Shown piece after piece: positions 34,759 to 44,412 of a stretch of DNA of 64,000 bases (positions are counted from its first letter, which is position 1; the number at the start of each line of letters is the position of its first letter). Under the pieces are notes generated by a model. It saw only the letters and a list, made by a program, of their open reading frames with translations. It was not told the origin of the DNA and did not search any database. The translations under genes and the position numbers were made by a program. Source of the stretch: JAFGPS01 sp964628465 (GTDB lineage Bacteria; Planctomycetota; Phycisphaerae; Sedimentisphaerales; Anaerobacaceae); the NCBI GenBank assembly GCA_964628465.1, contig CAZVOA010000001.1:62001-126000 (forward strand), read 5' to 3'.

Positions 34759-36573
34759 TCAGCTTTTTGACTGGTCAAGTATCAGGTCTTTTGCTTTGCG
34801 GCTTGGTAAATTCAAAGCTCCATAAGCAGCCGCTGCGGCACTTTTCAGATTTGGGTCTGTTTCGTCCGAATTGATAAGCTCATATATCATGTTTACATTA
34901 TCATCGCCCAACATGCTCGCGTTCAGTTTTGCTGAAATCGAAAGCGCATTAAAAGCGGCCATTTTTATATCAAGTTCGTTGTTTTCATCAAAAGCCATTG
35001 TTACGATGGCGCCCTGAGCTATCGGGCTTTTCAGATATGCAAGTGTCTGAGCGGCCAAAACCTGAATTGGCTTGCGTGCGTCACTTGTCGCGTTGATAAG
35101 AGTTTCTTGTGCCAAAGATAAATCCATAACAGAATTTCTCGATTGCGCCAGTCCGAGCATTACGTTAGCGGCTTGCAACGAATAACTATTCGCGAGATTC
35201 TCATTCCAGGTCATTGCGTCAGTAACTACAGTTTCCGAATCGCAAGCCAATGCCTCAGCTAAAATTGCCACCGCGCGTTTGCTTTCTTCAAAACTATCCT
35301 TTGGCAGCGCGGCCGCTATTGCTATAGCAGAACTGTATCTTACTAACCTATCCTTGAATGTAAGCGCCTTAACGAGCGGCTGTTCTGTGCCAAGACGATA
35401 GAACAATGATTTTTCACCGGCGGTTCTTCCTAAAGCTTCGATAACACCAAGAGCTACAAATGTATTGCCGTCTTTTATAGCACGAGCAAGTGCCTGATGG
35501 AGATATTCCACACCAGCGGTTGTTGCGAAAACGAGTGCGTTGGCATGGCTTTCACCGAAATATTCCGGCATTTTTTCTGCACCCGCAGATTCGGCCTTAA
35601 AATAAGATGCTATCCAAAGACCTATCGCCGAGCCGTAACTCTCATCAGCCCTGAGCGCCCATTCGCAATTTCGCATAGCCATAAGCTCGTTAAAATAAGC
35701 TTTATTTACCGCTTCACGAATCAATTTCCCATTTTCAGCATCCCAGAACCATACATTCGCGGTATTAGCGTCTTCGGCAGGCTGCAAAGATTGAGCATGG
35801 TCATAATATTTTTCAGCAAGCTCATAAAATAGTTGAGCAGAGGATACAGACGCAGCAGAAGAATTGATTTTTATAATGCCGGCCTGTGCCGCCTGACGAA
35901 TATCCGGTGATTCTTCATTTTCCACAACATATTTCAAATAAGGAAGTGCCTGAGGATAAGCAATTCCACCCAATGCCTTGACTATTTCTGATTTCACAGC
36001 TATGTTGTCGGTCTGTAAAGCAGCGGCAAGAGGCCTGATAGCATCACGCCCTATTTGTGATAACGCATCCGCTATACGCGCAAATTCATCCTGACGCTCA
36101 GTATCCGCAAGTGCGTCAATCATAAATGGAATCGCATATTCGCCTGCATTTCTCAAGCGTTCGATAGCAGTAAGACGTCCTCGCGGCGTGTCACTATTTA
36201 ATCTGAGTACTTCTTCAGAAATAACATCAGATTGAGTGCGGTTTTCAAATCCTCCGCCTTCGATGACGGCAAGAATCTTTTTAGACAATTCCGCAAGCTC
36301 GGAATCGTATTTGTTTTCACTGGCTTGCACAATGAGTTTATAACCCGTTTCATTTGCACGGGACAACTTAAACAATGCCACAGAATCAGGTTCATTATCA
36401 AGAATAGCCTTGGCATAATCCTTAGCCACTTCTAATCTCTTTATGGCCGTGTAATGTATGAATTCATCCCAGTTCTTTTCCAATTCCGACTTTTCAGCCA
36501 TCTGGCAAATTCCTGTGCTTGCAACGAAAAGCAATACTGCTAAAATAGCTATGGCTTTGTTTTGATTGAACAT
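34759..36573 (-). CDS. Secreted HEAT-repeat protein
   Basis: About 604 residues from ATG 36573, seven bases after GGAGAG; earlier in-frame ATGs are less well placed. A signal peptide covers ~1-24 (AVLLFVASTGICQ). Then a TPR-like start and repeated HEAT/armadillo helices, e.g. IRPLAAALQTDNIAVKSEIV and ALPYLKYVVENEESPDIRQA, again in the C-terminal third. Such proteins are scaffolds; partner unknown. It has its own near-consensus promoter and a 5-prime hairpin. Confidence 0.78.
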   Translation of the reverse strand: MFNQNKAIAILAVLLFVASTGICQMAEKSELEKNWDEFIHYTAIKRLEVAKDYAKAILDNEPDSVALFKLSRANETGYKLIVQASENKYDSELAELSKKILAVIEGGGFENRTQSDVISEEVLRLNSDTPRGRLTAIERLRNAGEYAIPFMIDALADTERQDEFARIADALSQIGRDAIRPLAAALQTDNIAVKSEIVKALGGIAYPQALPYLKYVVENEESPDIRQAAQAGIIKINSSAASVSSAQLFYELAEKYYDHAQSLQPAEDANTANVWFWDAENGKLIREAVNKAYFNELMAMRNCEWALRADESYGSAIGLWIASYFKAESAGAEKMPEYFGESHANALVFATTAGVEYLHQALARAIKDGNTFVALGVIEALGRTAGEKSLFYRLGTEQPLVKALTFKDRLVRYSSAIAIAAALPKDSFEESKRAVAILAEALACDSETVVTDAMTWNENLANSYSLQAANVMLGLAQSRNSVMDLSLAQETLINATSDARKPIQVLAAQTLAYLKSPIAQGAIVTMAFDENNELDIKMAAFNALSISAKLNASMLGDDNVNMIYELINSDETDPNLKSAAAAAYGALNLPSRKAKDLILDQSKS

Positions 36574-36680
36574 CAACATTCTCTCCAATCCAAAATGTGC
36601 ATCTATTTTCATCACCAAAAAGGTTTTGCTGCTCCTGATCTCCGAAAATACCCCTCATTGAGGCGATTTACAGTTCGGGC

Positions 36681-36715
36681 GATAGTAAACTCTTATTACA
36701 ATATAAGAGACTATC
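36681..36715 (-). other. Stem-loop at the start of the HEAT-protein leader
   Basis: GATAGT (36681-36686) pairs with ACTATC (36710-36715) and CTCTTAT (36690-36696) with ATAAGAG (36703-36709). It begins almost exactly where transcription from the adjacent promoter should start, so the mRNA would have a structured 5-prime end, which often protects against decay. Confidence 0.55.
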
Positions 36716-36723
36716 CTTTGAAT

Positions 36724-36752
36724 AGTATAAATTTTTAGGCCTGTTTTGTCAA
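36724..36752 (-). promoter_or_regulatory. Near-consensus promoter for the HEAT-repeat gene
   Basis: On the minus strand TTGACA (36752-36747), 17-base spacer, TATACT (36729-36724). The leader to ATG 36573 would be about 145 bases. Confidence 0.68.
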
Positions 36753-36834
36753 TAAAAAACCGTTTTGGCACAGCTAAAACAATAAAATGTAAGCAAGATT
36801 GTGTTATAGGACGAGTTTTTCGAGTGCAGACTAT

Positions 36835-37950
36835 TTACAACTTCGCCTTAATACCAGCGGCTATCTGCAAAAATCCGGGCATAGAATAATCGAAAAATCT
36901 TTTATACGCGTCACAAAAATAGCTTTCGGTCCCCAAAACGCCCTTTTCAACCGAAATTCTATTTTTCACACAACCTCCCCGACAAACTGACAAAAACCTG
37001 CAAATAAAACATTTATTTGACAATTTCTGTTTATTTCGGTTGAACTTTCTTTTCGTTTCGCTCGATGCCAATTTTTCAATTGGCGTTTCAAGAATATTTC
37101 CAAGCCGCCATTTTGGCTCAACAAAAAAATCACAGCAAAACGCTTCGCCACTATGCTCAATTACTATATATTGCCCGCAAAGTCTATCATATGTGCAAAT
37201 AGTATGATGTTTTGTGATAAAGTACGACAGAATCGAGTCAAAATCGCGGATACTGACTTTGTCCGTCCCGTAATTGATCCACAAATCAAACATTTTGCGA
37301 AGAAAAACCCAGTATTGTTCAGGTGTGATTGAAAAATCCGCTATTTCCTTTGTATCATGAACAATTTCAACACATGGTATAAACTGCATATACTTTACGC
37401 CAAGCTCGGTAAGAAAACTAAAAATCTTTTCCGGATGCTCGATATTTTTGGCATTCAGCAAAGTGAGAGTATTGAATTCGACCTTGTATTCTTTGCATTT
37501 TTCAATACTATGTACAACTTTTTCAAAAGTTCCCGCTCCCGAATGGTCAAGACGATAAATATCATGAAACTCCTTCGGCCCGTCAATGCTTATTCCCAAA
37601 AGAAAATTATTTTCGTGCAGGAACTTACACCATTCATCATTCAGCAAAATTCCGTTTGTTTGAAGTGAATTTGAAATTTCCTGGCCGGGCTTGCCGTATT
37701 TGTTTTGCAGTTCAATAACTTTCTTATAGAAATCAAGCCCCATCAATGTCGGCTCCCCTCCCTGCCAGGCGAAACTGCTTACCGGAAAACCTAACTGTAA
37801 ATAATCTTTGATGAGCTTCTCAAGAACTTCAACACTCATCCTCTGCCTGCCGGAACCAACTTCAGGCGACCGGGATTTATAAAAACAGTACCCGCAATCG
37901 ATATTGCAGTTCGAGCCGCTCGGTTTTATCAATAATGTAAAAGGCTGCAT
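36835..37950 (-). CDS. Radical SAM/SPASM enzyme, anaerobic sulfatase-maturase-like
   Basis: 371 residues. CNIDCGYC (Cys15, Cys19, Cys22) binds the radical SAM cluster; AWQGGEPTLMGLDFY follows as in anSME proteins. A C-terminal SPASM domain shows CGQY, CCDFF, CFICRFLSVCRGGC. anSME converts a Cys or Ser of a sulfatase to formylglycine without oxygen; planctomycetes usually encode many sulfatases, but none lies in the window. The start MQPFTLLIKPSGSNC fits the family. Same strand as cca and rsmD upstream. Confidence 0.87.
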   Translation of the reverse strand: MQPFTLLIKPSGSNCNIDCGYCFYKSRSPEVGSGRQRMSVEVLEKLIKDYLQLGFPVSSFAWQGGEPTLMGLDFYKKVIELQNKYGKPGQEISNSLQTNGILLNDEWCKFLHENNFLLGISIDGPKEFHDIYRLDHSGAGTFEKVVHSIEKCKEYKVEFNTLTLLNAKNIEHPEKIFSFLTELGVKYMQFIPCVEIVHDTKEIADFSITPEQYWVFLRKMFDLWINYGTDKVSIRDFDSILSYFITKHHTICTYDRLCGQYIVIEHSGEAFCCDFFVEPKWRLGNILETPIEKLASSETKRKFNRNKQKLSNKCFICRFLSVCRGGCVKNRISVEKGVLGTESYFCDAYKRFFDYSMPGFLQIAAGIKAKL

Positions 37951-37962
37951 TTATTATTTTAC

Positions 37963-39180
37963 CTATTTATGCTGAATAAACCGTAACTTTACCCATTCAA
38001 TCGCCTGTTCCCTGCTTTTAATCTGTCCCTCTAATTGAGCTATATACAATTCATCAGCTAATTTTCCCAATAAAGGCCCGGAAACAGCACCCAGTCTAAT
38101 CAGGTCATAGCCGTTAAGCAGCGGCTTGGGCTGCAATTCAATGTCACCCAATAATTTTATTCTTCGGTTAAGTTTAATCAAAGCCGAAATGCTTTTCCTG
38201 CCGCCTATAGTCGCTTTTTGAATCGCCTTTTGCATCTCGAACAAATCACTGAAATGCTGCTGAGCAAGAATCTTTTTCAAGCCGGAAAGTGACATTGTAT
38301 CATCAAGCAATTTTCCCCGATTCTCAAGCAGAAATTCAATATGCCTGCTGTCATTCCTGCTCAATTTCAATATTTTGCATTCGTCCAGGGCAAATTCTGT
38401 TTCGCAATCACTAAATAAGCAAGACAACGCAAAAGCAAAATCAATCTTACCGCGAAACTGACCCAATACACGAATTCCATAATCCGCTTGCGTTTTATTC
38501 AAGTTCGGAAAAATCGCTTTCGCCAGGCCGCTTTCCACGAGCATTGCAACCCCCGCGGCACGGTTCGGATTTTTAAGAATGTGTCCCAACTCGATAGCGA
38601 TTCGCTCACCGCTTATTTTAGTTATATTTTTTGCAAAATTACAAATCGCCTGCCATGTCAAAGGTTCAATCTTGAATCCAATCTGTGTAGAGAACCTCAC
38701 CGCCCGAAGCATTCGAAGATAATCCTCACTGAAACGCTCATCAGCAATACCTATCGTTCTGATGGTTTTACGCTTCAGATCTTCCTGCCCGCCAACATAA
38801 TCAATTACTTCTCTTTTGACAGGATTGTAAAACATCCCATTTATCGTAAAGTCCCTTCGGCTTGCATCTTCCGCGGCGGAAGTAAACTGGACAGAACTTG
38901 GCCGTCTGCCGTCAACATAACCAGCTTCGGTGCGAAACGTGGCAACCTCTACTTGTACTTTATCAATCAGGACAATTACAACACCGAATTTTGCGCCGAC
39001 CTTGAGCGTTCGCCTGAAAAGTTTTATCACTTCTTTAGGATGAGCGTTTGTCGCAACGTCGTAATCGACGGCTCGTCTTCCGAGCAGCATATCCCGAACG
39101 CAGCCGCCCGCCAGGAGAGCTTCATAGCCGCTCTTGTGCAGTTTCTTTATAATGTATAAAGCCGCTTCTCTACTCGTCAA
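37963..39180 (-). CDS. CCA tRNA nucleotidyltransferase / poly(A) polymerase family
   Basis: 405 residues from TTG 39180. Nucleotidyltransferase signature LLAGGCVRDMLLGRRAVDYD with the DxD catalytic pair, RRDFTINGMFY, and RMLRAVRFSTQIGF, all typical of class II CCA-adding enzymes. Whether it adds CCA, only part of it, or poly(A) cannot be told from sequence. The encoded tRNA-Pro in this window lacks CCA, consistent with a need for such an enzyme. The start overlaps rsmD by 11 bases. Confidence 0.9.
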   Translation of the reverse strand: MTSREAALYIIKKLHKSGYEALLAGGCVRDMLLGRRAVDYDVATNAHPKEVIKLFRRTLKVGAKFGVVIVLIDKVQVEVATFRTEAGYVDGRRPSSVQFTSAAEDASRRDFTINGMFYNPVKREVIDYVGGQEDLKRKTIRTIGIADERFSEDYLRMLRAVRFSTQIGFKIEPLTWQAICNFAKNITKISGERIAIELGHILKNPNRAAGVAMLVESGLAKAIFPNLNKTQADYGIRVLGQFRGKIDFAFALSCLFSDCETEFALDECKILKLSRNDSRHIEFLLENRGKLLDDTMSLSGLKKILAQQHFSDLFEMQKAIQKATIGGRKSISALIKLNRRIKLLGDIELQPKPLLNGYDLIRLGAVSGPLLGKLADELYIAQLEGQIKSREQAIEWVKLRFIQHK

Positions 39181-39754
39181 GAGCCTTACCTCGCAAAAAA
39201 CACACGTTCATTGTCCCCCAAGTCCGGCGTTCGACGACCTGCAATTGTCCGTAATTGTCCGCGATAACTACATCATCACTTGTCCTGACTACAACTACAC
39301 CCTCAGACGAAATCTTATCCCCAAGCGAAACCAATAATTCGGCCAAAGGCGAACCTGGCTCGTTTTTTCTGCTTTTTACATACGGCGGATCAACAAAAAC
39401 AAGGTCGCATTTTTCCCCTTCCTGCGCAATTTCCAGTTCGACATTGAACGCACTGGCTTTTACAGCTTTAGATTGCTGAACAAAAGCCGCTTTTTCAATG
39501 TTTTTCTTCAGGATTGTTAAAATCTCCCAATCCCTGTCCACGAAAGTAACGAACTTAGCTCCCCTGCTCAAAGATTCCAAACCCATCGAACCAACGCCGG
39601 AAAACAAATCTGCTACAACCGCACCTTCCGGCATACCGTATTTATACAACACGCTGAACAGAGATTCTTTTACCCTATCGGTGATAGGCCGCGAAACCAT
39701 CGAATTCGGGCTGAATAAATTCATCCCTCTTTTTGTACCTGCAATAATTCTCAT
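39170..39754 (-). CDS. rsmD: 16S rRNA (guanine966-N2)-methyltransferase
   Basis: 194 residues from ATG 39754 (MRIIAGTKRG, the standard RsmD start; the longer frame to 39802 has no support). PITDRVKESLFSVL, the SAM-binding DLFSGVGSMGLESLSRGA and the catalytic DPPY in FVDPPYVKS are intact. Methylates G966 of 16S rRNA. Overlaps the downstream cca gene by 11 bases. Confidence 0.93.
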   Translation of the reverse strand: MRIIAGTKRGMNLFSPNSMVSRPITDRVKESLFSVLYKYGMPEGAVVADLFSGVGSMGLESLSRGAKFVTFVDRDWEILTILKKNIEKAAFVQQSKAVKASAFNVELEIAQEGEKCDLVFVDPPYVKSRKNEPGSPLAELLVSLGDKISSEGVVVVRTSDDVVIADNYGQLQVVERRTWGTMNVCFLRGKALDE

Positions 39755-39837
39755 ACTTATAATATACCTAAAAGAGTAATCACAGGCGAGAAAATTAACC
39801 ATTAATAATGCAGGTATCTAATACTGAATACAGTTTT

Positions 39838-41088
39838 TCACTTAACCTTTTGTGAAAAACCATAAGGGCCGTGAACCACGCAGGAAGATTCACCTGCAAA
39901 ATTTCGGAATTGGACTATCATTCTATCTTCGATTTTTGTTCCATCTTTGCATTTACAAATTACAGGTACAGCCGCAATTGTACCCAATTTAGTTTGCCCG
40001 GTCTTAAAGATTTTCCCAATACTGACAAGCTCTATAATCTGGTTATCTTTTCCTTCACGAATAATAGATTTACGAATAAATTCATCATCAAGATTCGCGC
40101 TCACCGGGGCAAGCTGTTTAATTTGTTCAATGTTTCCGGCAATAATAGCATCATACATAACTGTAAGTATTTTTTCACAAGCCTCCTGTTCTGATAGCCC
40201 TTCCGTCGATATGCCATTATTGGGATTGCTTAACAAGCCGGTATTTTCATCGGGTATAGTTAGAGGTTTTTCAACATAAGCCGGGTTTCCCTGAAGAGTT
40301 ACGTTAAATAAGCTGTCCTCTGCATCTTTATAAAATATTATCTTTGTCGCGTTGAAACCAGGTTTGCCGCTCATATTCATATTATCCCACTGCTTCATAC
40401 TCACGGCCAGTTTCGTTTCAGAATCAAACTCGATTACAAAAGACTTCGGCCCAGTCGCGTCAAGGAAACTGCTCATCACGGTAACACGTTCCCTGCCTGT
40501 ATCAGGATCTTTGCCGTACATAACTTTGGTGTTCTTAATACTCGCAAGCATTTCGAGTAGCTCCGAACCGAGCCACTGGGAAAAACCGGTAGTTATCGCA
40601 TTTTCAAAATAAACTTTATTCTCCGCCGGTATATAAATGAACGTTGAGCCGTCTTTCACCCAGGATATAATACCATTTGAAGTCTTTACCACAAAATCTC
40701 CTGAATACTCCCCGCTGTTATCAGAACGCACCCAGCAATCGAACGAACCATCAGGAAAAGTTCCTTCCATATATACTGCTTTGTAATCTTTAATAGCTTG
40801 AATTGACTGCTCGAATGCCCATACAGTCCTGCCCTCATTACCTATAAGCATATATAACACAACTAATAACACAGCAGCCGCTGGACCAAATTTAGTTACT
40901 CTGTTTTGCATGATTATTCTCCATATATTCGGCTGCATTGTTGCCGATTGAGTCTTTAGTGATTGTTTATAAACAGGCAAAGCATCATCTAAATTTTTTT
41001 TATCTAACTCGCTTGTCGTTTTGATTTCATTTCTTTTTTCAAAATAAAAATTACTTACGACTTTTTCAATTTTACTTACAAGTTTCAT
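39838..41088 (-). CDS. Single-pass membrane protein downstream of ECF sigma factor (anti-sigma-like)
   Basis: 416 residues. A cytoplasmic N-terminus (~65 residues) precedes one TM helix (about 66-83), then a large outer domain with beta-strand-rich, LolA/outer-membrane-lipoprotein-carrier-like pattern (YKAVYMEGTFPDG, SWVKDGSTFIYIPAENKVY). It starts one base after the sigma gene's stop, so translation is coupled. The layout suggests it anchors or inhibits the sigma factor, though a standard zinc anti-sigma motif is absent. Its (V)WAF after the TM parallels VAWAD in the next module's partner. Confidence 0.65.
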   Translation of the reverse strand: MKLVSKIEKVVSNFYFEKRNEIKTTSELDKKNLDDALPVYKQSLKTQSATMQPNIWRIIMQNRVTKFGPAAAVLLVVLYMLIGNEGRTVWAFEQSIQAIKDYKAVYMEGTFPDGSFDCWVRSDNSGEYSGDFVVKTSNGIISWVKDGSTFIYIPAENKVYFENAITTGFSQWLGSELLEMLASIKNTKVMYGKDPDTGRERVTVMSSFLDATGPKSFVIEFDSETKLAVSMKQWDNMNMSGKPGFNATKIIFYKDAEDSLFNVTLQGNPAYVEKPLTIPDENTGLLSNPNNGISTEGLSEQEACEKILTVMYDAIIAGNIEQIKQLAPVSANLDDEFIRKSIIREGKDNQIIELVSIGKIFKTGQTKLGTIAAVPVICKCKDGTKIEDRMIVQFRNFAGESSCVVHGPYGFSQKVK

Positions 41089-41089
41089 G

Positions 41090-41638
41090 TTACACCTTGC
41101 CGTTCAATTGTGACTTTAATTTTTCCATGCCGTACCGATAGCGGCTCTGGATTGTATTTATCGATTCGCCCTGCATTTTTGCAATTTCTCTGAATTTCAT
41201 ATCACTATTAAGATGCAGGACAATTATTTCTCTCTGCTCGTACGGAAGCTCCGAAAATGCCGCTTCGAGATGCTCTGATTGCTCAGTTAATATCGCAAGC
41301 TTTACAGGCTCATTACAATCATGTTCGATGTTTTCTGTATTGCATATTTGTTTTTTCTGTCTGGTTTTTATGCTATGCAGACTGCGAATACGATTGGCAA
41401 CACAACTCAAAAGGTAACTCTTTAAACTCGTCCGCAATTGCAATTTAACCGCATGTTGAGCAAACGATACAAACACATCATGCAACACATCTTCGGCTAC
41501 AGTTCTATCATTTGACAAGGCTATAGCTAAAGCCAACAAATCATCTTTGTACTTTTCATAGATCCGGCGCAGGGCATCAGAGCTGCCGCGTTTTAACTTC
41601 CATACCAGTAACTTGTCTTCCAGCATGTCTGGATTCAC
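41090..41638 (-). CDS. ECF-type RNA polymerase sigma factor
   Basis: 182 residues. Region 2: ALRRIYEKYKDDLLALA through AEDVLHDVFVSF; region 4: ELPYEQREIIVLHLNSDMKF then IAKMQGESINTIQSRYRYGMEKL helix-turn-helix. Normal ECF length. Directs RNA polymerase to target promoters, probably upon an envelope signal relayed by the partner protein encoded next. Its own operon, separated from the neighbouring sigma module by a terminator at 41724-41759. Confidence 0.93.
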   Translation of the reverse strand: MNPDMLEDKLLVWKLKRGSSDALRRIYEKYKDDLLALAIALSNDRTVAEDVLHDVFVSFAQHAVKLQLRTSLKSYLLSCVANRIRSLHSIKTRQKKQICNTENIEHDCNEPVKLAILTEQSEHLEAAFSELPYEQREIIVLHLNSDMKFREIAKMQGESINTIQSRYRYGMEKLKSQLNGKV

Positions 41639-41723
41639 CTTAAAAAGTTTCGAAACTTACGATCGTCAATGATAAGACCTCATTATTGCAGATTTTAGTC
41701 TAAAAATAATACAAATTTTCTTT

Positions 41724-41759
41724 AAAAATAAAAAGGCCGAACTCATTCAAGCCCGGCCT
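41724..41759 (-). terminator. Terminator of the 848-residue membrane-protein gene
   Basis: AGGCCG (41734-41739) pairs with CGGCCT (41754-41759); reading leftward a T-rich run (TTTTTATTTTT) follows. Separates the two sigma modules. Confidence 0.82.
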
Positions 41760-41789
41760 ATATGGATTTTAGAAATAAGGTTATGAATT

Positions 41790-44336
41790 CTACTGTGCTT
41801 TTTTGCGAACTACCCAAACATTCATTCGCCGCTGTTCTATTTTGAATGTAATACCGAAATTCTCCTTGTACCATTCTTTAGCTAATTCAGCACCTTTTTG
41901 AGTTTTAAAGTTCGGTATTTCAAGACTCAACTTAGTATCTTTATCTATTCCAGTATTATCTTCTATAACAACATCCTGGTTTCTTGCTAGTGACGTTAGC
42001 AAACTATTAATATTTATTCCTGCGCTGGCTATAATAGATGACATTCCCGGAGTATCCGTTGAGCCTCTAATTACCGGGCTTCTGACAGTTGTAAAGTCCT
42101 TAAGTCCCTGGCCGTTATACTCGGCAACCCAGACCGAACATAAATCTTCACCTTCGATAATTTCCAATCCAAACTGCGCAAGTACAAATTTACTTTGCAA
42201 GTCAGATGATATTTCGCCTCGACTTATCACTTCGTGCTGAAGCTCAATATCAGTAATATCAGTATTAATTCTAATTCTTCCCGATGATTCCGGATATTTA
42301 TAAAAACTAGCAAAATTTTGTAATGGCCCACTAACAGGCATGGTTTTATAGCCATCCAGACCAGGTATTTCAAATCTCGAAATTCGTTTACAATATGGCC
42401 TTTCTCGAAATTCCATTTGGCCGATGTCAAGCGGATTAGCTTTATAATATTCTGATAATTCATCAAGATGCTTGTTCCACTTTATAGTATCAGGATCATT
42501 TGCCATGCGATATTTTTCCGGCACATACCATTTTGTCTGATCATTGTCTAGCACATTAAATCCTGCAATCTGGTTTACTTGCTCAAGTGTAAGGTTTGCT
42601 CTAAGAAATAAACCTTGAGTGAAATCATGTCCAAGCAGATTCAGTCCTCTTTCCTGGATTTGGGATAAGATTTCCTTTCTCGCACTCGGATTATATCGAG
42701 AAAGATCCGGTTCCAGAGTCATCATTTCTTTAAATATCTGGGCTGCTCTTTCAATTCTGCCATTACCAGCTATGGCAACAATATAATCTATAAAAGGCTG
42801 ATAAGAAGCGTTAGCTCCGCTTGTCAGAAATTTCTCTTTCTCCTTAGGCAATAGCTTTTCGGCAAGTTCATCAGTTTCATCAAACTTTTCCTGGTTTATT
42901 AGCATAGTGAGCTTTATTCTATCTATTTGATGATCATATTTTGTGCCTGACTCCAATTCTCTTACCAAATCGATTACTCTCAAACACTCATCATACTTTT
43001 TGCTGCGTGCGTATTCCCATGCTTTTGATAACATAATATCTGTTTCCGATTCTGTAAGTCTATCCTGCGGCCAAATACTATTTGGCTCCCATTCAGTAAG
43101 ATTGATAGTTCCAATTATTTCTTCAGGTTCATCAGGATGCCAATTTGCGACATAACAATCAAAAATGATTTCGCTCGGAACTCTTTCATCAAACGGAAAT
43201 TCATCCGGCACAAAAACCTGAACGGAAATATCATCGATTCTCCAGATACTTTCAAAACTTTTGTAGCTCCTGTTTAAATTGTCGGTAACATGAGAAAAAC
43301 CACAGAATGTATTACCATCTGGTCTCGCGTTTTGTGATTTCGATGCAACAATCCAGAGCGCTCCATGTTTTGTAAAACCAATTTGCTCGACTTTAGGCAT
43401 ATGATAACCGCCTGCTTTTTCGAATAATTCTTTTGGTACATAATCCCTGCCACCCGGATCCTTCAGTAAAGCATAAGCAAGATTCGCTTGATTACCGCGG
43501 GTAGTTGTATTATCACTATCAAGTAAGATTTTCTCATATGCAAGCGGATCAAAGAAATCTGATGATTGTTCTGTCGAATAACTCATGCAAACATCAATAC
43601 ATTCACCGTCACGTGGGTCCCACATACGGATTCGTGTAGGTAATTTGCTTTCCCGCAATGCCCAGATTCTCATCCACTCAGGGCTTACATTTGACTGAAT
43701 ATCAAATACAAGCATATCCTCAGATATCATAGCATTGGGATTTATAAGCGGCGTAGTTTCTTCCAAATCTCCGCCGCTTACTGAATTCAGGATTGTGTTC
43801 AAGGAAAATTCCGGCGTACTCAAAATTTTCTTCATTACCATTAGTCCATTTTCATCATATTCCTCTTCAGAAAGCTTGAGTTTCTTTTCAAAATTGTAAC
43901 CTGTAACAATTTTATCCGCCTGTGCAAAAAGAACCTGGCTATCGACTCGTATCCTTGTTTTACCCTCGCTGTTTCTCCATATCTCGATTTGTGTTGGTTC
44001 CTTAGACGCATCTTTCTTTAAATAAATAGTTGCATTAAAAAATTCTATCGACTGAAATTTTTCGACAACATCGGCCCAGGCAACAGTAGTACCTCCAAAC
44101 TGTTTTAGTACTAATAATGTGAATACAACAATTGCTGCCGCTGCTGCTAATTTGATTACTCTATCAAAAAAAATAAATTTCCCCTTTTGTTTTTCATCTT
44201 TCCGAGATTTTTCGGCTAAAGAAACAATAAGTTTCTTTTCGAGTTTATCACGATGAGGATAATCTGGTTTGTCATCGAATTCAATATTATTAAGATATTT
44301 TTCAAATTCTTTATTTTCCATTTTACGATTTCCCAT
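41790..44336 (-). CDS. Large single-pass membrane protein downstream of ECF sigma factor
   Basis: 848 residues. Cytoplasmic N-terminus (~58), TM helix about 60-80, then TVAWADVVEKF leading into a large outer part. The region up to ~250 resembles LolA-like lipoprotein carriers; the middle carries helical TPR-like pairs (SKAWEYARSKKYDECLRV); the last ~80 residues (INSLLTSLARNQDVVIEDNT, ...WVVRKKA) look like an STN/secretin-type small domain. Partner of the upstream ECF factor by position and design; likely anti-sigma or sensor. ATG 44321 is an alternative start. A palindromic element lies just upstream. Confidence 0.62.
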   Translation of the reverse strand: MGNRKMENKEFEKYLNNIEFDDKPDYPHRDKLEKKLIVSLAEKSRKDEKQKGKFIFFDRVIKLAAAAAIVVFTLLVLKQFGGTTVAWADVVEKFQSIEFFNATIYLKKDASKEPTQIEIWRNSEGKTRIRVDSQVLFAQADKIVTGYNFEKKLKLSEEEYDENGLMVMKKILSTPEFSLNTILNSVSGGDLEETTPLINPNAMISEDMLVFDIQSNVSPEWMRIWALRESKLPTRIRMWDPRDGECIDVCMSYSTEQSSDFFDPLAYEKILLDSDNTTTRGNQANLAYALLKDPGGRDYVPKELFEKAGGYHMPKVEQIGFTKHGALWIVASKSQNARPDGNTFCGFSHVTDNLNRSYKSFESIWRIDDISVQVFVPDEFPFDERVPSEIIFDCYVANWHPDEPEEIIGTINLTEWEPNSIWPQDRLTESETDIMLSKAWEYARSKKYDECLRVIDLVRELESGTKYDHQIDRIKLTMLINQEKFDETDELAEKLLPKEKEKFLTSGANASYQPFIDYIVAIAGNGRIERAAQIFKEMMTLEPDLSRYNPSARKEILSQIQERGLNLLGHDFTQGLFLRANLTLEQVNQIAGFNVLDNDQTKWYVPEKYRMANDPDTIKWNKHLDELSEYYKANPLDIGQMEFRERPYCKRISRFEIPGLDGYKTMPVSGPLQNFASFYKYPESSGRIRINTDITDIELQHEVISRGEISSDLQSKFVLAQFGLEIIEGEDLCSVWVAEYNGQGLKDFTTVRSPVIRGSTDTPGMSSIIASAGININSLLTSLARNQDVVIEDNTGIDKDTKLSLEIPNFKTQKGAELAKEWYKENFGITFKIEQRRMNVWVVRKKAQ

Positions 44337-44341
44337 AGTTT

Positions 44342-44410
44342 GTCATCCTGAGGTGAAACCGAAGTATCTGGCTTGAGAAAAAATAGATTCTTCGCTTCGC
44401 TCAGAATGAC
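44342..44410. repeat. Dispersed palindromic element (GTCATCCTGAG family)
   Basis: GTCATCCTGAG (44342-44352) and CTCAGAATGAC (44400-44410) are inverted ends with one mismatch, with an inner AGATTCTTCGCTTCG arm. It fills the 76-base gap between the sigma gene stop and its partner's start; on the minus strand its end gives AGGA near the ATG, so it may supply the ribosome site. Ends resemble those of the 18213 element. Confidence 0.78.
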
Positions 44411-44412
44411 AA

